NCBI GenBank assembly: GCA_029216955.1
Contig: JANAVB010007000.1
Span: 2,680,281-2,744,280, forward strand
Direction: 5' to 3'
DNA: 64,000 bases
From: Iris pallida
Lineage: Eukaryota; Streptophyta; Magnoliopsida; Asparagales; Iridaceae
The translations under genes were made by a program, and so were the position numbers. This document shows, piece by piece, positions 21,055-33,699 of this stretch. The notes under the pieces are model-generated. The model worked only from the letters and a program-made list of their open reading frames with translations. It searched no databases and was not told the DNA's origin. Every line of letters begins with the position of its first letter. Position 1 is the first letter of the stretch.

Positions 21055-22614
21055 TTGGGTCCCACGGTCAATACGGACTCGAACTCAGCGACACCGAACC
21101 TGGGCAATAATCCTCCTGAAATGTCGGCTCCTACCGCTGCAGACGAGGCCAGGGAGGCAAGAAGAGAGGTCCAGGAGATCCGGGCCATGTTCTATGCCCG
21201 AGAAAACTGCCAAGATCTCAGGACACGACAACCGTATCCCACTGCGTGGAGAGATGTTCCCTTCCCACCAAAGTATAAACCATTCTACATTAATCCATAT
21301 GATGGGAAGACCTCCGCAAGTCGGTACATCACTTACTTCGAGGTCACTACCGACCATCTACCCTATGACGATGCCATCCTTACACGATTATTCATCGGGG
21401 CATTGGAAGGGGTCGCCTTCGACTGGTACTGTAACCTGCCAGACAACTGTATCCACTCCTTTGCCAGCTTCAAGCGCATGTTCTTGGAGAGATTCTACGA
21501 AGTAGGACAGGACATCATAATGTCCACCCTCATGGATGTCGTTCAAGGGAAGAAAGAGTTGACAATGAACTACATTGAACGGTTCCGCCAAACCGCCATG
21601 AAGCTGCCATCCGGTAATCCGGATTCCTCCTTAATTGAAATTTGCCAAAAGAGACTGCTTCCAACAATCAGCCTCTGGACGGGTGAAAGTCAATTCAAGG
21701 ACTGGAAGACGTTTATTATCAGTACCATTAGCGCCGAGGAACGGTTGAAGAAAGCTCGCCAACTGGGATTGCACATCTCAGAGAGAGAGGACAAGGGCAG
21801 GCGTCCTAATGCCAACAACAACAATGGGGGTAGCTCCACCAACAATCGGGACAACAAGGGCAAGCAGGCTATGGTGGCCGACACAGCACAGAAATCTGAG
21901 TCAAAACCAGCAGACAAACAATGGCCACAAATGACCTACTCCTTCGAAGACGGCCACGTCAAGCCCATCTTGGACATGCTCATACAAGGAGACAGAATTC
22001 AGCCCCCTCCTCCAAGATGGGAACCTCGGCCGACAGAAATAGAAAACCCAAAGTACTGCCACTACCACCGCTACGTCCACCATGCTACACACGACTGCTA
22101 CCAACTGAAACGGTACATCCAACATCTCATCGATTCGAACGCTCTGGCCATCTATTTTGAAGAGATAACTGTGGCAGCTAATATGGTGTCAGTATAATTT
22201 GGCAGCTTCCCTCCAACAGAAACTCAAGACAGTGTGGTACCCATCCCTCTGGCAATAATAGAAATTGCCAATCTTTCGCCTCCCCGGGATCAGGCTGCTG
22301 GTCTAGTGCCCCTCACCATATCACGGGGGAAGGTCATGTGGGTCCATCCGGACTTGGTACCTGAGGTGACTCAATCCACACCACCTTTCATTCACAAGAA
22401 GAAGAGTGGAAAAGTCAGATCTTGCCGCACAATCTCGGCAGATGTCGAAGAAGTCCCGGCTGTCGTTACCCGGTCTGGGGCACAATCCCAACCTGTGGCT
22501 GATAATTCGGCTGAAGATCATCAGCCAGCTACTACTGACGCTCCGGGACCTTCTCAGCCTCCGACGACCGACAAGCCTAGGTCGAAGGAGACCCGCTTTG
22601 ACAAATCCCTCTGA
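21055..22614 (+). pseudogene. Tat gag (capsid and zinc-like motif)
   Basis: The retrotransposon-gag domain lies at residues ~75-210 (FYINPYDGKTSASRY, FIGALEGVAFDWY, SFKRMFLERF, YIERFRQTAMKLP). An Asn/Lys-rich linker follows, then a C-x2-H-x4-H-x4-C motif (Cys335, His338, His343, Cys348) of the kind seen in Tat gags in place of a CCHC knuckle. In-frame stops at 22195-22197 and 22612-22614 break the frame before protease. Gag forms the virus-like particle and packages element RNA. Confidence 0.88.
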
Positions 22615-22659
22615 AAAGAGGCACCGCAGGGGCTGGAGAGGCCCTACAACTTCGACATC

Positions 22660-23940
22660 TTGGCACAATTGGCCAACACATCGGCCAAATTGTCATTATA
22701 CGAGCTCCTGAGACTCTCAAAGGATGTTTGCACGGCTTTGAGCGATGCACTCCAGAATGCCGACGCCTATCTGGCTCAGGTCAACCTCACAAGAGAGAGC
22801 CCGCCTGCAGATCTCCAAGATAGCGCTTGCACGGGAGCAATGCCCAATATTATCTTCACTCCGCAGGATATGCTCATCAAAACCAACCTGCACGATCGTC
22901 CGTTATATTACACTGGATACATCGGCGACGTAAAGGTGGATCAGATGCACATTGATCCTGGTTCCTCCATAAGTATCATCCCGAAGGGTCTGTTACATCA
23001 TCTCCGTATCCCTATGCATCGTCTGACGCCAACAAGCACCGCCATCAGCAGTTTCAATTCGGGCAGGAGCTACCCGATTGGGAAGATTCGCTTGAAGTGC
23101 CAAATTGGCGATCTTCAGTCGGAAGTAACCTGTTATGTCATAGATGCGGACACTTCCTACAACATCCTCTTGGGGCACCCTTGGATACATGATTACATGA
23201 TCGTGCCTTCCACGTTGCACCAGTGCTTCAAGTATGTCGACAAACACGGCTTCATGAGGACAGAATTTGTCGACATCGATCCCTTCAAAGGGGTCGAATC
23301 CTACTACTCAGACTCCTGCTTATACGAAAAGTCGAAGAGGCACCTTGGTGAAGGAGATGTGCAAGCTCGTACCGAGACAGCCACAGGATCAGAAGAACCT
23401 CTGACAATCCACCTCCAAGCTCGCAAACCTGGCAAGTCCGTACCCCTTACAGCCACTCAGCGTAAGGACGCAATCAGCCTCGCGGCACAAGAAGAGCAAA
23501 TGATAATCCGGCTGCCAAGGTCCGGCCAAGCGCCAAGACCCACAACGGAGCCACTAACAATCAGACTGCCTAGAGTCGGCCAGCCACAAATGGAGAAGCT
23601 CAATCCCTCCGACAAGCCAATGACGATACGCCTTCCCAAGAAGAATCGTCACCCCGATGCAACGTCTGGGGCTTCTAGCGAGCCAACAACTCCCCGCCCA
23701 GCATCAAGTACCAAACTGGGGGTCGCTAGTCTGCCAACAACTCCACGTTCGGCCCCACCAACAGAACCCCTGATGATCAAGCTGCCCAGGTCATCCTCTC
23801 AGTCTTCATTTATACAGGGGGTGGCTGAAGAAGAACCAGAACTGGCCAAGTATGTGGCTTCCCACACTGATGTTCCCTCCGCAGATGATGTAATCCCGCT
23901 AGAAAAGATACCTTACTTCATCAATAAAGGCTATCTTTGA
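22660..23940 (+). pseudogene. Tat aspartic protease with IRLP repeats
   Basis: This frame continues from gag. The protease domain spans residues ~70-195 with the catalytic motif DPGSS (Asp99) and the flap/core ILLGHPWIHDY. It cuts the polyprotein. After it, residues ~245-395 carry five imperfect copies of a (L/M)-(T/I)-I-(R/K/H)-L-(P/Q) motif separated by Pro/Thr-rich linkers, which I cannot match to a known domain. The frame ends at 23940 and the polyprotein resumes in another frame. Confidence 0.85.
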
Positions 23941-24824
23941 ACTACTTCGAACTTAATAAGCTTTGTACAATGTATGCTATGGAACACGGTATAGGCACTC
24001 ACCTACACACACAGGTGACAAATGTTTACACCGCAAATCAGCTTACTCCAGTAGAAGACGCTTACCGCATAATTGAGGGAGGGGACCATCCAATCATCTT
24101 CGGTCGAAAGGATGATCCACAGCCCTTCACCGTAGAGAAGGGCGATCATGAATCAGATGCCGAAAGACTGTCTCTGTATCTTTATAGCCCCCAATCCAAG
24201 TACCTCATACAAAAACAGGGGTATGATCTGGAGACTATGCCAGGCTTAAACTACGGTACTGGTTGACGATTACCTTTAAAGCCACCAGTCCCTGCTGGCA
24301 AACCACGGGACTACTATAGAAAGACTCGATGTGAATTAGGGTACGTTACACCCACAACGACCCCTGAAAGTTCAGATGAGGAATGCGACTGGCATTCACA
24401 TTCAACCGGGTCACCAACTTCTGATTCGGATACCAGCATCGAAGACGTATTCAGACAAGTCCTGTCAGTCAATATGGCATTTGCCGACGCTTACGAAGAA
24501 GATGAAGACATTCCTGAAATCCTCGAGTTAGAGCCGTGGGCCTAATAGCTGGATGCACAATGGAAAAAGCGGTTTGAACAGAGAGAACCTTCTACTGAAG
24601 ATGTGGTTATACAGGTCAACCTCGGCGACGAATCTTCTCCAAAACCAATCTTCGTCAGTAAAAGCCTGACAGACGAAGAGCGAGAATCGCTACTGGAACT
24701 CGTCAAAGAATACATTGATGTGTTCTCCTGGAGCTATGAAGACATGCCAGGGTTAAATCCCGATATTGCTCTTCAGAAACTCAACATTCGGCCAGATGCA
24801 AAGCCAGTCAAGCAACAAAAATGA
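23937..24824 (+). pseudogene. Tat pol, protease-RT linker
   Basis: This is in the third frame, so a frameshift separates it from the protease. Its first residues read NYFELNKLCTMYAMEHG. There are stops at 24264-24266, two in tandem around 24543-24548, and a TGA at 24822-24824 where Arg or another residue is expected just before RT. The last part (LTDEERESLLELVKEYIDVFSWSYEDMPG) is the usual N-terminal extension of gypsy RT. Confidence 0.75.
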
Positions 24825-24842
24825 CGCTTCCGCCCAGGCATC

Positions 24843-25796
24843 ATGGATGTAATCGAAGCCGAAGTCAACAAACTCATAGCCAGCGGCTTCATTCGCGAGG
24901 AGCAACATCCAGACTGGGTCGCCAACATAGTACCGGTCCTCATGAAGAATGGAAAGATTCGAATCTGCATCGACTTCCGCAATCTGAATGAGGCATGTCC
25001 CAAAGATGAATTCCCCCTCCCTATCACAGACATCATGATCGACAACACATGCGGCTTCGTACGCATGTCATTCATGGATGGCTTCTCGGGGTACAACCAA
25101 ATCAAGATGTCTCCTGGCGACGAAAAGCATACATTATTTCGAACACCGATTGGCACATACTACTGCACAGTCATGCCTTTCGGTTTAAAGAATGATGGAG
25201 CCACATATCAAAGAGCCATGAGTATCATCTTCAGGTATCACTTGCGCAAGACCGTGGAGTGCTATGTTGATGACATCGCCGTCAAGAGTCGCCATAAGGA
25301 AGATCATCTGCAGGATCTGAGAACGGTATTCAACCTGATGCGAGCACACAACCTGAAGATGAATCCCATAAAATCCTTCTTGGGCGTATCCAGCGAAAAG
25401 TTCTTGGGTTTTATCATCACTGCCCAGGGTATCCACGTAGACCCTAAGAAGACAAAGACAATCATGGAGATGGGTCCCCCGAGAAATCTCCGAGAGCTTC
25501 GAGGCCTCCAAGGGAGGTTAGCTTACATCAAGAGGTTCATTTCCAACCTCTTCGGGCGATGTCAGCCATTTACCCATCTCATGAAGAAGGGCGTCTCATT
25601 CGTATGGGACGAAGAATGTCAGCGTGCCTTCGACAGCATCAAAGAATATTTGTCGAACCCTCCGGTCCTGGTGGCCTCAGTTGCTGAAAAACCATTCCTG
25701 ATCTATGTACGAGCAATGGAGCATTCCCTCGGCGCTCTACTAGTACAAAAAATGATGCAGGCCATGAGCAAGCTATATATGACCTCAGCCGAATGA
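24843..25796 (+). pseudogene. Tat reverse transcriptase and start of RNase H
   Basis: Gypsy RT with all blocks visible: IRICIDFRNLNEACPKD, SFMDGFSGYNQI (Asp79), MPFGLKNDGATYQR and the active-site YVDDIAVKS (Asp143, Asp144). It then runs through the thumb (KFLGFIITAQGIHVDP) into the first RNase H (FLIYVRAMEHSLGALLVQ). A single-base deletion in the A-run near 25746-25751 shifts the frame, and the protein continues in frame 2 from ~25793. Confidence 0.92.
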
Positions 25797-26899
25797 TGAT
25801 CGGGCCAGAGCACCGATATACCGCCGTAGAGAAGGAATGCCTCGCCCTGGTGTTCGCCATTCAAAAGACGCGGCACTATGTCACAGGACAAAACATACAT
25901 GTGATCTCACGAGTCAACCCTCTCAGGGTCCTCATGACTAAACCAGGGGCACTCAGCTCTCGCCTCGCTACATAGGCAATATTACTGTCCCCCTACCATA
26001 TGATCTTCGTCCCACAAAAGGCTGTTAAAGGTCAAGCCATGGCAGAATTTTTGGCAGCCCACCCAGGCTCGGAGTTGTCCAGGATATATGAAGGAATCCC
26101 AGATGAGGTCGCCGACTCGCATGCAATCTCTCACGATGATATATGGCGAATGTTCTTCGATGGCACCTCAAGGACCGGACCTAAGGGCAACATCGTCGTC
26201 GGAGTCGGGGTGGTGCTGGTTTCTCCTTCCGGATTGGTGATCAATCGTGCTTACTCTCTCACAGAACCCTGCTCTAACAATGTGGCCGAGTACAACGCTT
26301 TGGTCATTGGCCTCCAACTTGCAAGAGAGCTGGAGGTAGAATATCTTGAAGCATACGGCGATTCACAGTTAATCGTCAATCAGATCCGGGGTTCATATGA
26401 AGTCCGCTATGAAGACATGATCCCCTATCACCAAATAGCGATCGACATCATCTCGTCGTTTGAGGGGTTCTTCATCGAACACGTTCCCAGACTCCGAAAT
26501 ATCGAAGCCGATGCCTTAGCAGGCCTTGCCGCTTCCCTAGCGGTTCCAAACTATACTCATCAATCGGTGGATGTGATAGGCCATGAACTGGTCTATCCCA
26601 AGAATAATGTTCAATTCGTGGCGAGTTATTCCGCTCAGACGATCGACGAAGTCCCAAACTGGAGACAACCATTCATTGACTTCGTAGTTTACGACATCCT
26701 ACCCGAGAACCCAAAAGAGGCAACCTCTATCAGAAGGCGTTCTCTCAGATTCTTCTACGATACAGAGACGAAAATGCTGTATCGTCGATCCTACGATGGA
26801 TTATTGCTTCGATGTCTGTCAAACGCAGAAGCCAAGGAAGCCGTACGCGAAGCTCATGACGGTGTCTGCGGGGCCCATCAGCCTGGCCCAAAATTGTAA
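25793..26899 (+). pseudogene. Tat RNase H C-terminus and archaeal-type RNase H
   Basis: The first ~60 residues finish the gypsy RNase H (HRYTAVEKECLALVFAIQKT). A TAG at 25973-25975 follows. The second RNase H (aRNH) has FFDGTS, EYNALVIGLQLA, YGDSQLIVNQI and EADALAGLA, with the four acidic residues expected at its active site. This second RNase H is the diagnostic feature of the Tat lineage. The frame ends at a TAA, 26897-26899, and resumes directly into integrase. Confidence 0.9.
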
Positions 26900-27916
26900 G
26901 ACCATCTTCGCCGAATGGGCCACTATTGTCCCACGATGGTAGCAGATGCGATAGACTATGCAAGAAAGTGCAAAGCTTGCCAAGTCCACGCGGACTTTAT
27001 CTACCAACCATCCGAATTTCTACACCCGACAGTAGCGTCCTGGCCATTCGAAGCATGGGGAACGGATATCATCGGTCCGATCGCTCCACCTTCTTCCTGA
27101 GGACATCGCTTCATACATGCCATCACAGATTACTTCTCCAAATGGTTGGAAGTTGTTCCGCTCGCAGAAGTAAAGACTTCAAACGTGATCAGTTTCCTCA
27201 AGCATCACGTCATCTATCGCTTTGGACTGCCCCGAAGGATCATCCATGATAATGGTCCGTAGTTCACAAGCCACGCCTTCTATCGGTTCTGCGACAAGTA
27301 CCGCATCCAGAATATTGTTTCAATGCCATACAACCTAGCAGCGAATGGGTTGGCAGAAGCATTCAACAAAACAATCATCAAACTTCTCAAGAAGTTCGTA
27401 TCGTCCAATAAGCGTGACTGGAATGAGAAGCTTGGTGAATGCTTATGGGCGTACTGTACTACAGTCCGAACAGCCACAGGAAACACACCATTCTCCCTGG
27501 TGTACGGGAGTGAGGCAGTTCTCCCATTGGAGACTCAATTACCCTCGCTCCGCGTCGCCCTCACTTATCAATTGACGACGGACGATAACTACCGTCGCCG
27601 ACTACAAGAGTTGGAGGCCTTAGATGAAAAGCACCTCTTGGCTCAGCAACGAATCGAGCTTTACCAAGCACGCATCTCCGGAGCCTTCAACAAGAAGGTT
27701 AAAATCAGAACATTCCAAGTGGGCGATCTCGTTCTGGCAGTTCGGAGGCCGATGGTCATGACTCACAAAACTGTCGGTAAATTCCAGCCAAAATGGGAAG
27801 GTCCATTTATCATTGAGGCCGTATTCTCTAACGGTGCTTACCACCTCGCAAAACAAAATGGAGACTTGCTCATGCTGCCCGTCAACGGCAAGTTCCTGAA
27901 GAAATATTATGTCTAA
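26900..27916 (+). pseudogene. Tat integrase
   Basis: The zinc-binding end (GHYCPTM..CKACQVHAD) is followed by the catalytic core with WGTDIIGP, IIHDNGP and GLAEAFNK, which supply the D, D and E residues. The C-terminal domain has FQVGDLVLAVRRP and GKFQPKWEGPF, and ends KFLKKYYV at 27916. No chromodomain is present, as expected for Tat. Stops at 27098-27100 (TGA) and 27259-27261 (TAG) break the frame. Confidence 0.9.
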
Positions 27917-27930
27917 ACGACATTCTCCAA

Positions 27931-28335
27931 ATTATCGAGTCATGTACCCGCTGGTGCCGCTGAACTCATATTTCCAAATTTCAGATTATTGAGTTATATA
28001 CCCGCTGGTACCGCTGAACTCACATCCACAACACTCCAGATTATCGAGTTATGTACCTGCTGGTGCCGCTAAACTCACATTTCTAAATTCTAGATTATCG
28101 AGTTATGTACCCGCTGGTACCGCTGAACTCACATTCCAACACTTCAGATTATCGAGTTATGTACCCGCTGGTGCTGCTGAACTCATATTTCCAAATTCCA
28201 GATTGCCGAGTCATGTACTCTTTCGTACCGCTGAACTCACATTCCTCCAAATATCTCAGATTATCAAGTTATGTACCCGCAGGTGCCTCTGAACTTACAT
28301 TCCGGTCACTCTTTCAGATAATAAGTCATGTGTGA
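27931..28335 (+). repeat. ~55-bp tandem repeat after Tat pol
   Basis: About seven units contain TATCGAGTTATGTACCCGCT and GGTGCCGCTGAACTCACATT. It lies between the pol stop and the 3' end of the antisense gene. Such tandem arrays are common in the untranslated part of Tat elements. Confidence 0.88.
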
Positions 28336-28394
28336 CCATACCTCTGAACTTATTTCTCTGAAAGAGCTCCTCTTTCATGATCCACAACCCGCAC

Positions 28395-29100
28395 TCTCAG
28401 TGCACAAAAAGGGTAACAGATCCACAAAATTTCCAAAACGACCATGTCGATGTTACCTCTGAGTCGTTTTACTTTCGCCAAAAATAAATCACCCCACTAC
28501 ATAGAACTTTCATGTCCACATTACCTCTGAGTCGTTCTATGTACCCCTTCATGGAGCCCACTCCTGTCATGTCCTCATTACCTCTGAGTGAGAAGGCTCC
28601 ATCGAAGAAACCCTCATATTTGCCATGTCCTCATTACCTCTGAGTAAATATATTGGTCCTTCCTCGACTTATTATCTGTACCAAAAAAAACCCCAGGGTA
28701 CGCCAAGGATAATAGGTCCACAAATATCCTCCGTTGAGTCCACTCCTGCCATGTCCTCACTACCTCTGAGTAGGAAGACTCCGCGGTAAAACCCCCATAC
28801 TTGCCATGTCCTTATTACCTCTGAGTAAGTATGTTGGTTCCCTTTCATCCTATTATCCGTATCCTAAGCCAGGGTATGCCAAGGATAATAGGCCCACAAA
28901 TGTCCTTTGCTAAGTTTCTTAGTACAGGCCCACCATTCCTCATCATGCCCCGGGAGCCCAGCTGCTCCATGGCATTCTCTCTTCCGATACCCGGAACGTC
29001 CATGATCACCTTACCGTAGTAATATTTCTAGGTATCCCCAATCAAAATTATTATCCGTACCTAAAACCAAGGTATGCCAAGGGTAACAGGTCCACGAACA
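28395..29100 (+). repeat. Higher-order repeat with CCTCATTACCTCTGAGT core
   Basis: The 17-base core and near variants occur about seven times at 50-75 bp spacing. A larger unit of ~180 bp is duplicated (about 28547-28720 and 28730-28890), each ending in a GGGTACGCCAAGGATAATAG-type segment that recurs again at ~29070. I see no coding potential here. Confidence 0.8.
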
Positions 29101-29278
29101 AGTCCCCCATTCGGGGCAAACGCCGCCATAACACCACAAGCACAACAGGCAGTACCAATAAAGGGTGGAATAAAGCATGCTCTTTTATTTGGAAGGCAAA
29201 AAGTACTACATGTTCTAGGGATAATGTCCCATTTAATGAAAGAAAAAGAACGAAAACAAAAAAGGAGAAAAAGGCCGT

Positions 29279-32200
29279 CTATGGTTCGGCATTGTATAAT
29301 TTCAGAAGACGGTTCTTCACCAAGGTGGTCCCCTGTTCAAGCCGCTGTTTAGCCCAGTGCTCCGCTTCCTGGGATAACCGCTCCGCATTATTCAAGTCCA
29401 TATGTGCCTGCCATTCGTCCTCCTACTTCTTCAGGGCAATTTCCAGATCAACCGAAGCTCGATTTACTATGTCAGCCTCCGGGATAATTAGCCCCCTTTC
29501 GGTGCGGGCAGCCTCAAGCTCAGAATCCAGGAAAGTTAACTTTCTATGAAGCTTAAGGATCTGCTCTCGCGTGTCAATAATCTCACGGGAGGCAGTCGCT
29601 TCCCGAGCCGTAACGTTTTCACTCTTGCAGCTCAACTGATCATATCGATCAGACAGATCGCGAAGGTCCTTCAGTATGGCCGACCTGGTCTTATCCTGAG
29701 CAGCCCTTATCTTCTCTACAGCAGCTGTGAGGAAACCGCACTCCTGATCTATAGCAGCAGTCAGATCAGCCTGCCGTAGCACCTGAAGCTGGTCCACCAG
29801 TTGATCAGCCTCTAGCAATTTTGTCTCCAGAAGCACGGCTACCCCTGCCCCACCGGAAAGAGTCTTAAGGAGATCAATATGACCCTGGGCACATTATCGG
29901 GCCAAGACAAAAGAGGTCCCTCTTTCCACAGCAGCCGCTACCCTCCTATTCAAGTGACGATAAAAGCTGTCAACCACGTCCTGTAACACTTCATCCAGAA
30001 CCTCTGTAGAGGACGGCGTCAAAGGAAGCGTGACCGGCAACGTCGAAGGAGGTGCGCTAGAACTTGCCATAAAGGGGACAAATTCCGAGCAGAACGAGGC
30101 ACGGATAGCGGCTAACTCTTCCTCCGCCACTAGAAGAGCCTGGATGCTTGGCAGGGCAGAGAGGTCAACTCTCGGAGCCGCCTGAGCAGAAGAGGACGCA
30201 AGGACCATTGTCCCCTGTCCCACCACTAGACTTTCCGAACTCGAGACAGCGGGAGGCCCCTCAAGACGAACCGGAAGGGGAGGAGGTACGCTCCTCTCCA
30301 CCAATGCCCCTTCGGCAGAGCCTGTCTCAACAATGTCCATCATCGGTACTGGAGAGGCAGGACCTGTATGCCCAGAGGAACCATCAATCGACGTAACCCA
30401 AAGGATGTGATGATAGAGCAGATAGGCCTCCTCGCAAGTTAAAATTCAGATTATCTTACTAGGGGAGGAGCATGGAGGTTGTAACTCGCTCACAGTTGAC
30501 GTGGTCTCCTCACCCGCGACCTCCAAGTTAAATCCTACTGGCTCTTCTGTCCCAGCCACCCCAGAAGGAAGTACGACTCGATCAGCATCATCTTGATGAA
30601 ATTCAGTAACTCCGGGGACAGGTTCATCGGAACCCCCGTCATCTTGAGTCATGACCTCGGCAACTTGAGATTCCTCTTCTTCTGACACCTATGGAAGGGA
30701 AGGAAAATGATTAAAGATCAAAACTGGAAGAAACGAAGAACTGAATAAAAATAGTAGTAATTCGCTTTACCTTCGAAGCAGGGTCGACCTCCTCGCTTCT
30801 CTCCCTTATAGTTATCCTACGACGTCTGGTCGCAGCCAATTTTCGGGAGTGAGAAATACCGCCAACAGGGAAAATTTGTCTGCTATGCTTCCGTACAGAA
30901 CCAGGTACGACAGGCGGCTGATCCGCCCCAACATCTTCTACCGGGAAGAAAGAGTCATCTGCATCACCCTCTTCGTCCTCATCATCCGCAGTAGCGGAGT
31001 CTGAGTCTGGCACTTTGACTCTATTCTTCTTCTTCTTCTTCTTCCTCGTCTTGGCCCCTTGGGGCTTCTCATCCAAGCCAATACCAACGATAAAACTGGT
31101 ATCCGGGCTAAAACCAATGGGGAGCTTGTTCGCCATGACATGGTACAAGGCCGCCATATACAAAATCTCTACCGACGCCTCAATGACAGGAACCGAAAAA
31201 GTGGCACGGGTATGGAATATATCATAGTAATGCCAGGCCCTGATGCCGTCAAGGAGGCTACCTTCAAAACCCAGACAAGAGCTGGGACTATCCAGAAAAA
31301 GTTGGCTGTACCCGAACTCACGAGCAAACCTGCTGGGTAGGTAAGGTTCCAGGAAGACGGCATTACGATTGCGGTATAGCAGGTGGGCGGGGCGGATGTT
31401 ACGCAACCACAAGAGCATCTGACCGTCTAGAAGTTGAGGAGGACCAAAACCGTCGAGATGAACGCCCTCTATTTTCTCAGCAGTAAAACGAGGGACGGAT
31501 ACAAAAAAGTTGTACCTATCTGCTCTCGCCAGCGCCATCCGGCAGGCACACATGGTATTATACTCCCAAGGCTCGTTGCGATAACGGAAGATAAAAGCGT
31601 CATCAGTAATCACGCCGTCTTCAGAACCCGGTCTCATCAAAGATCGGTAGTGCATTAATAGACACCCCATCAGATAATGATAGGGCAGCTCAGTCCTTTC
31701 AAAGTCTTTTGTCACCTTGCGGGCGATCACCTTGGACGTAAAAGTACGGAGGCCACGGTGTATGTTGCACACCATGGCCGAGAAAAGATCTAGTTTCACT
31801 CTAAAAACTAGCTTTACAGGAGGGAGAATAAAATTACGGCTGATCCTTTCAATAGAACCAGCTCCTCCTGAGACGACGTAATTTCGCAGCCATACCATCA
31901 AAAATCCTGCTAGGAGCACTTTCTCTGACCGCTCTTGGGTATCCTGATAAAAATAACCAAAAGAGTCGGTCTTACTTCCAAATTTGTCGCTGGTGGAGGC
32001 CACCCTCTTTGTCGACGACATCAAAGCCTGAACCGCCTTCCGGGATTGAGGACATCGGGAAGTAACTCAGCTTGAGGCTCCCGTCGGGAAGAGATAGTTT
32101 ACCCAGTCCTTAGTATGAGGAGTATTCCCTTCCGAGTTGCTTTCCTTCTTGGCTATCTGCTGGCACGTACTATAGTGGCACAGTATTTCCTGATAAGTAG

Positions 32201-33699
32201 CCACGAATCCCAGATATCGTTCTTCCAGCTCCTCGAACTCCTCATTCGTAGGAGTGTATGCTTCAAAAGCTTCATCCCCCCAAGGAAGTTTGGAAATCGC
32301 ATGCATCTCATGGAGTGCAAGCCCCATTTCCCCTACAGGGGTATAGAAGGTTCCCGTACGGCAGTTGTACATCTCCAACAAAGCCATGAATAACTTCTTG
32401 TTTACAGGTAAGCCGTGGCTGGTACCCCGAATAGCGTGATAAAGACCAATCTCACGCAGAAAAGTCTCATACTTTCGCGAGATCCACATAGACAGATTGA
32501 TCCATGAGGGAATGGGGTATATCCAACTTGGGAGTGCCAACCGACCGATTGGATAGGAGCCTTTTCGAGCAAGTTGGTTCAGGAAAGTATCGGCTGAAGA
32601 AAACGTAAAATTGGGACCCGGCATATTCAAGAAAGCACCCGGGGCCAATCCTATTACATAATGGCTGGCATGCACCTTGCCCGCACACACTGACTTCATG
32701 TTATTGTTGTAATGGATGTCGCCCACAAACATCCCATTCCGGGTAGGAGTCAAAGACTCTTCCATCTTTCTGTCCAGCGGGAACATATTGAACCAAGATA
32801 GTGGGAAGCGACGCTCCATTTGAGGGATGCGGATCGCAATCCCGTTAGAGATGAAGCTCCTGTTCTCCGATATATCCAGAACTTGACTGTTCTTTACAGT
32901 CAAAGCGTCTCCAAAGAAGAATGCAGGTTTCAGGTATTCCCCTTCCAATTTTCCCGAATTCATCATGGCACATAGGAAGTGGAAGGGTTGGTTCGTGAGA
33001 GCGTTTATCCTCGTCAAAGGCTCGTCACTAGGAAGCTGGTCCGCCATATACCGAACTATCTGATCGTACCTATAGCCCATAGCGGCCTGAGCACGACCCA
33101 CTAGAGGTTCCCCCACAGCTTTAACTAGGAAATTCACTGAAAAAAGAAGAAGACAAAAGAAAATAAGTCAAAAAATATGGACAAAGAGAACCGATGGGTG
33201 TTTTCGAGCTTATGCGGCTCCAACTTAATGGAGCCTCATGCGGCTCAACTCAGGAAAACACTTATGCGGTTCCGTTCAGCGAAGGTTCATGCGGCAATGC
33301 TCTCATATGGCTCTTAGAGTTCGGATAAGTTCACGCTGACAAACAAATTCGTACGGGTCTATGCCGCTCAGCGCAGCCTATGCGGCTTCGTTGACGAAGT
33401 GCGTATGCGGCCACAGCAACGATTCTCATGCGGCTCGCGGCTTGACCATGAGATGTACATGCGGCACACATGAAGATGAAGGCTCGCACATAAAATATGC
33501 GACGTAGCCATGATAGTTAGGGTTCCAAACTCACGCAAAAGTCCTTACCATCGATAGCGGGGTGGACGTCGGGGTGAACTACGGGCACGTCAGCTGGCGA
33601 AGGAGCTGCCACATTCATCGCCACAGAAGCAGCTTTCTTACCCTTCGCCGCCGATGAAGACGCTGCCTTCTTCGCCGCAACAATCTTCTTGGGAGCCAT
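29279..33699 (-). pseudogene. Antisense plant-mobile-domain gene of the Tat element, four exons
   Basis: Exons inferred from GT/AG sites and matching phases are 33699-33549, 33136-30771, 30688-30460 and 30363-29279. Together they make 3831 bases, exactly 1277 codons. The N terminus (MAPKKIVAAKKAASSSAAKGKK) is Lys/Ala-rich. Exon 2 holds a plant mobile domain: CRTGTFYTPVGEMGLALHEM (residues ~310-330), and after ~450 KVLLAGFLMVWLRNYV. A run KTRKKKKKKNRVK (near 760) could be a nuclear signal. Exon 4 is Pro/Ser-rich, then a long coiled coil ending LYNAEP. In-frame stops are 32067-32069, 29894-29896 and 29423-29425. Grande-like Tat elements are known to carry an antisense gene, and PMD domains are known from gypsy elements; its function in the element is unknown. 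The family 3 LTR abuts its ATG. Confidence 0.85.
33137..33548 (-). other. Intron 1 of the antisense gene, rich in ATGCGGC motifs
   Basis: The donor is G/GTAAGG and the acceptor TTTTTTCAG/TG, with exon phases that fit (GAT G / TG AAT). About ten copies of the TATGCGGCT or CATGCGGCT motif lie between 33200 and 33440, the same motif as in the LTR U3. Introns 2 (30689-30770) and 3 (30364-30459) are short and lack it. Confidence 0.75.
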
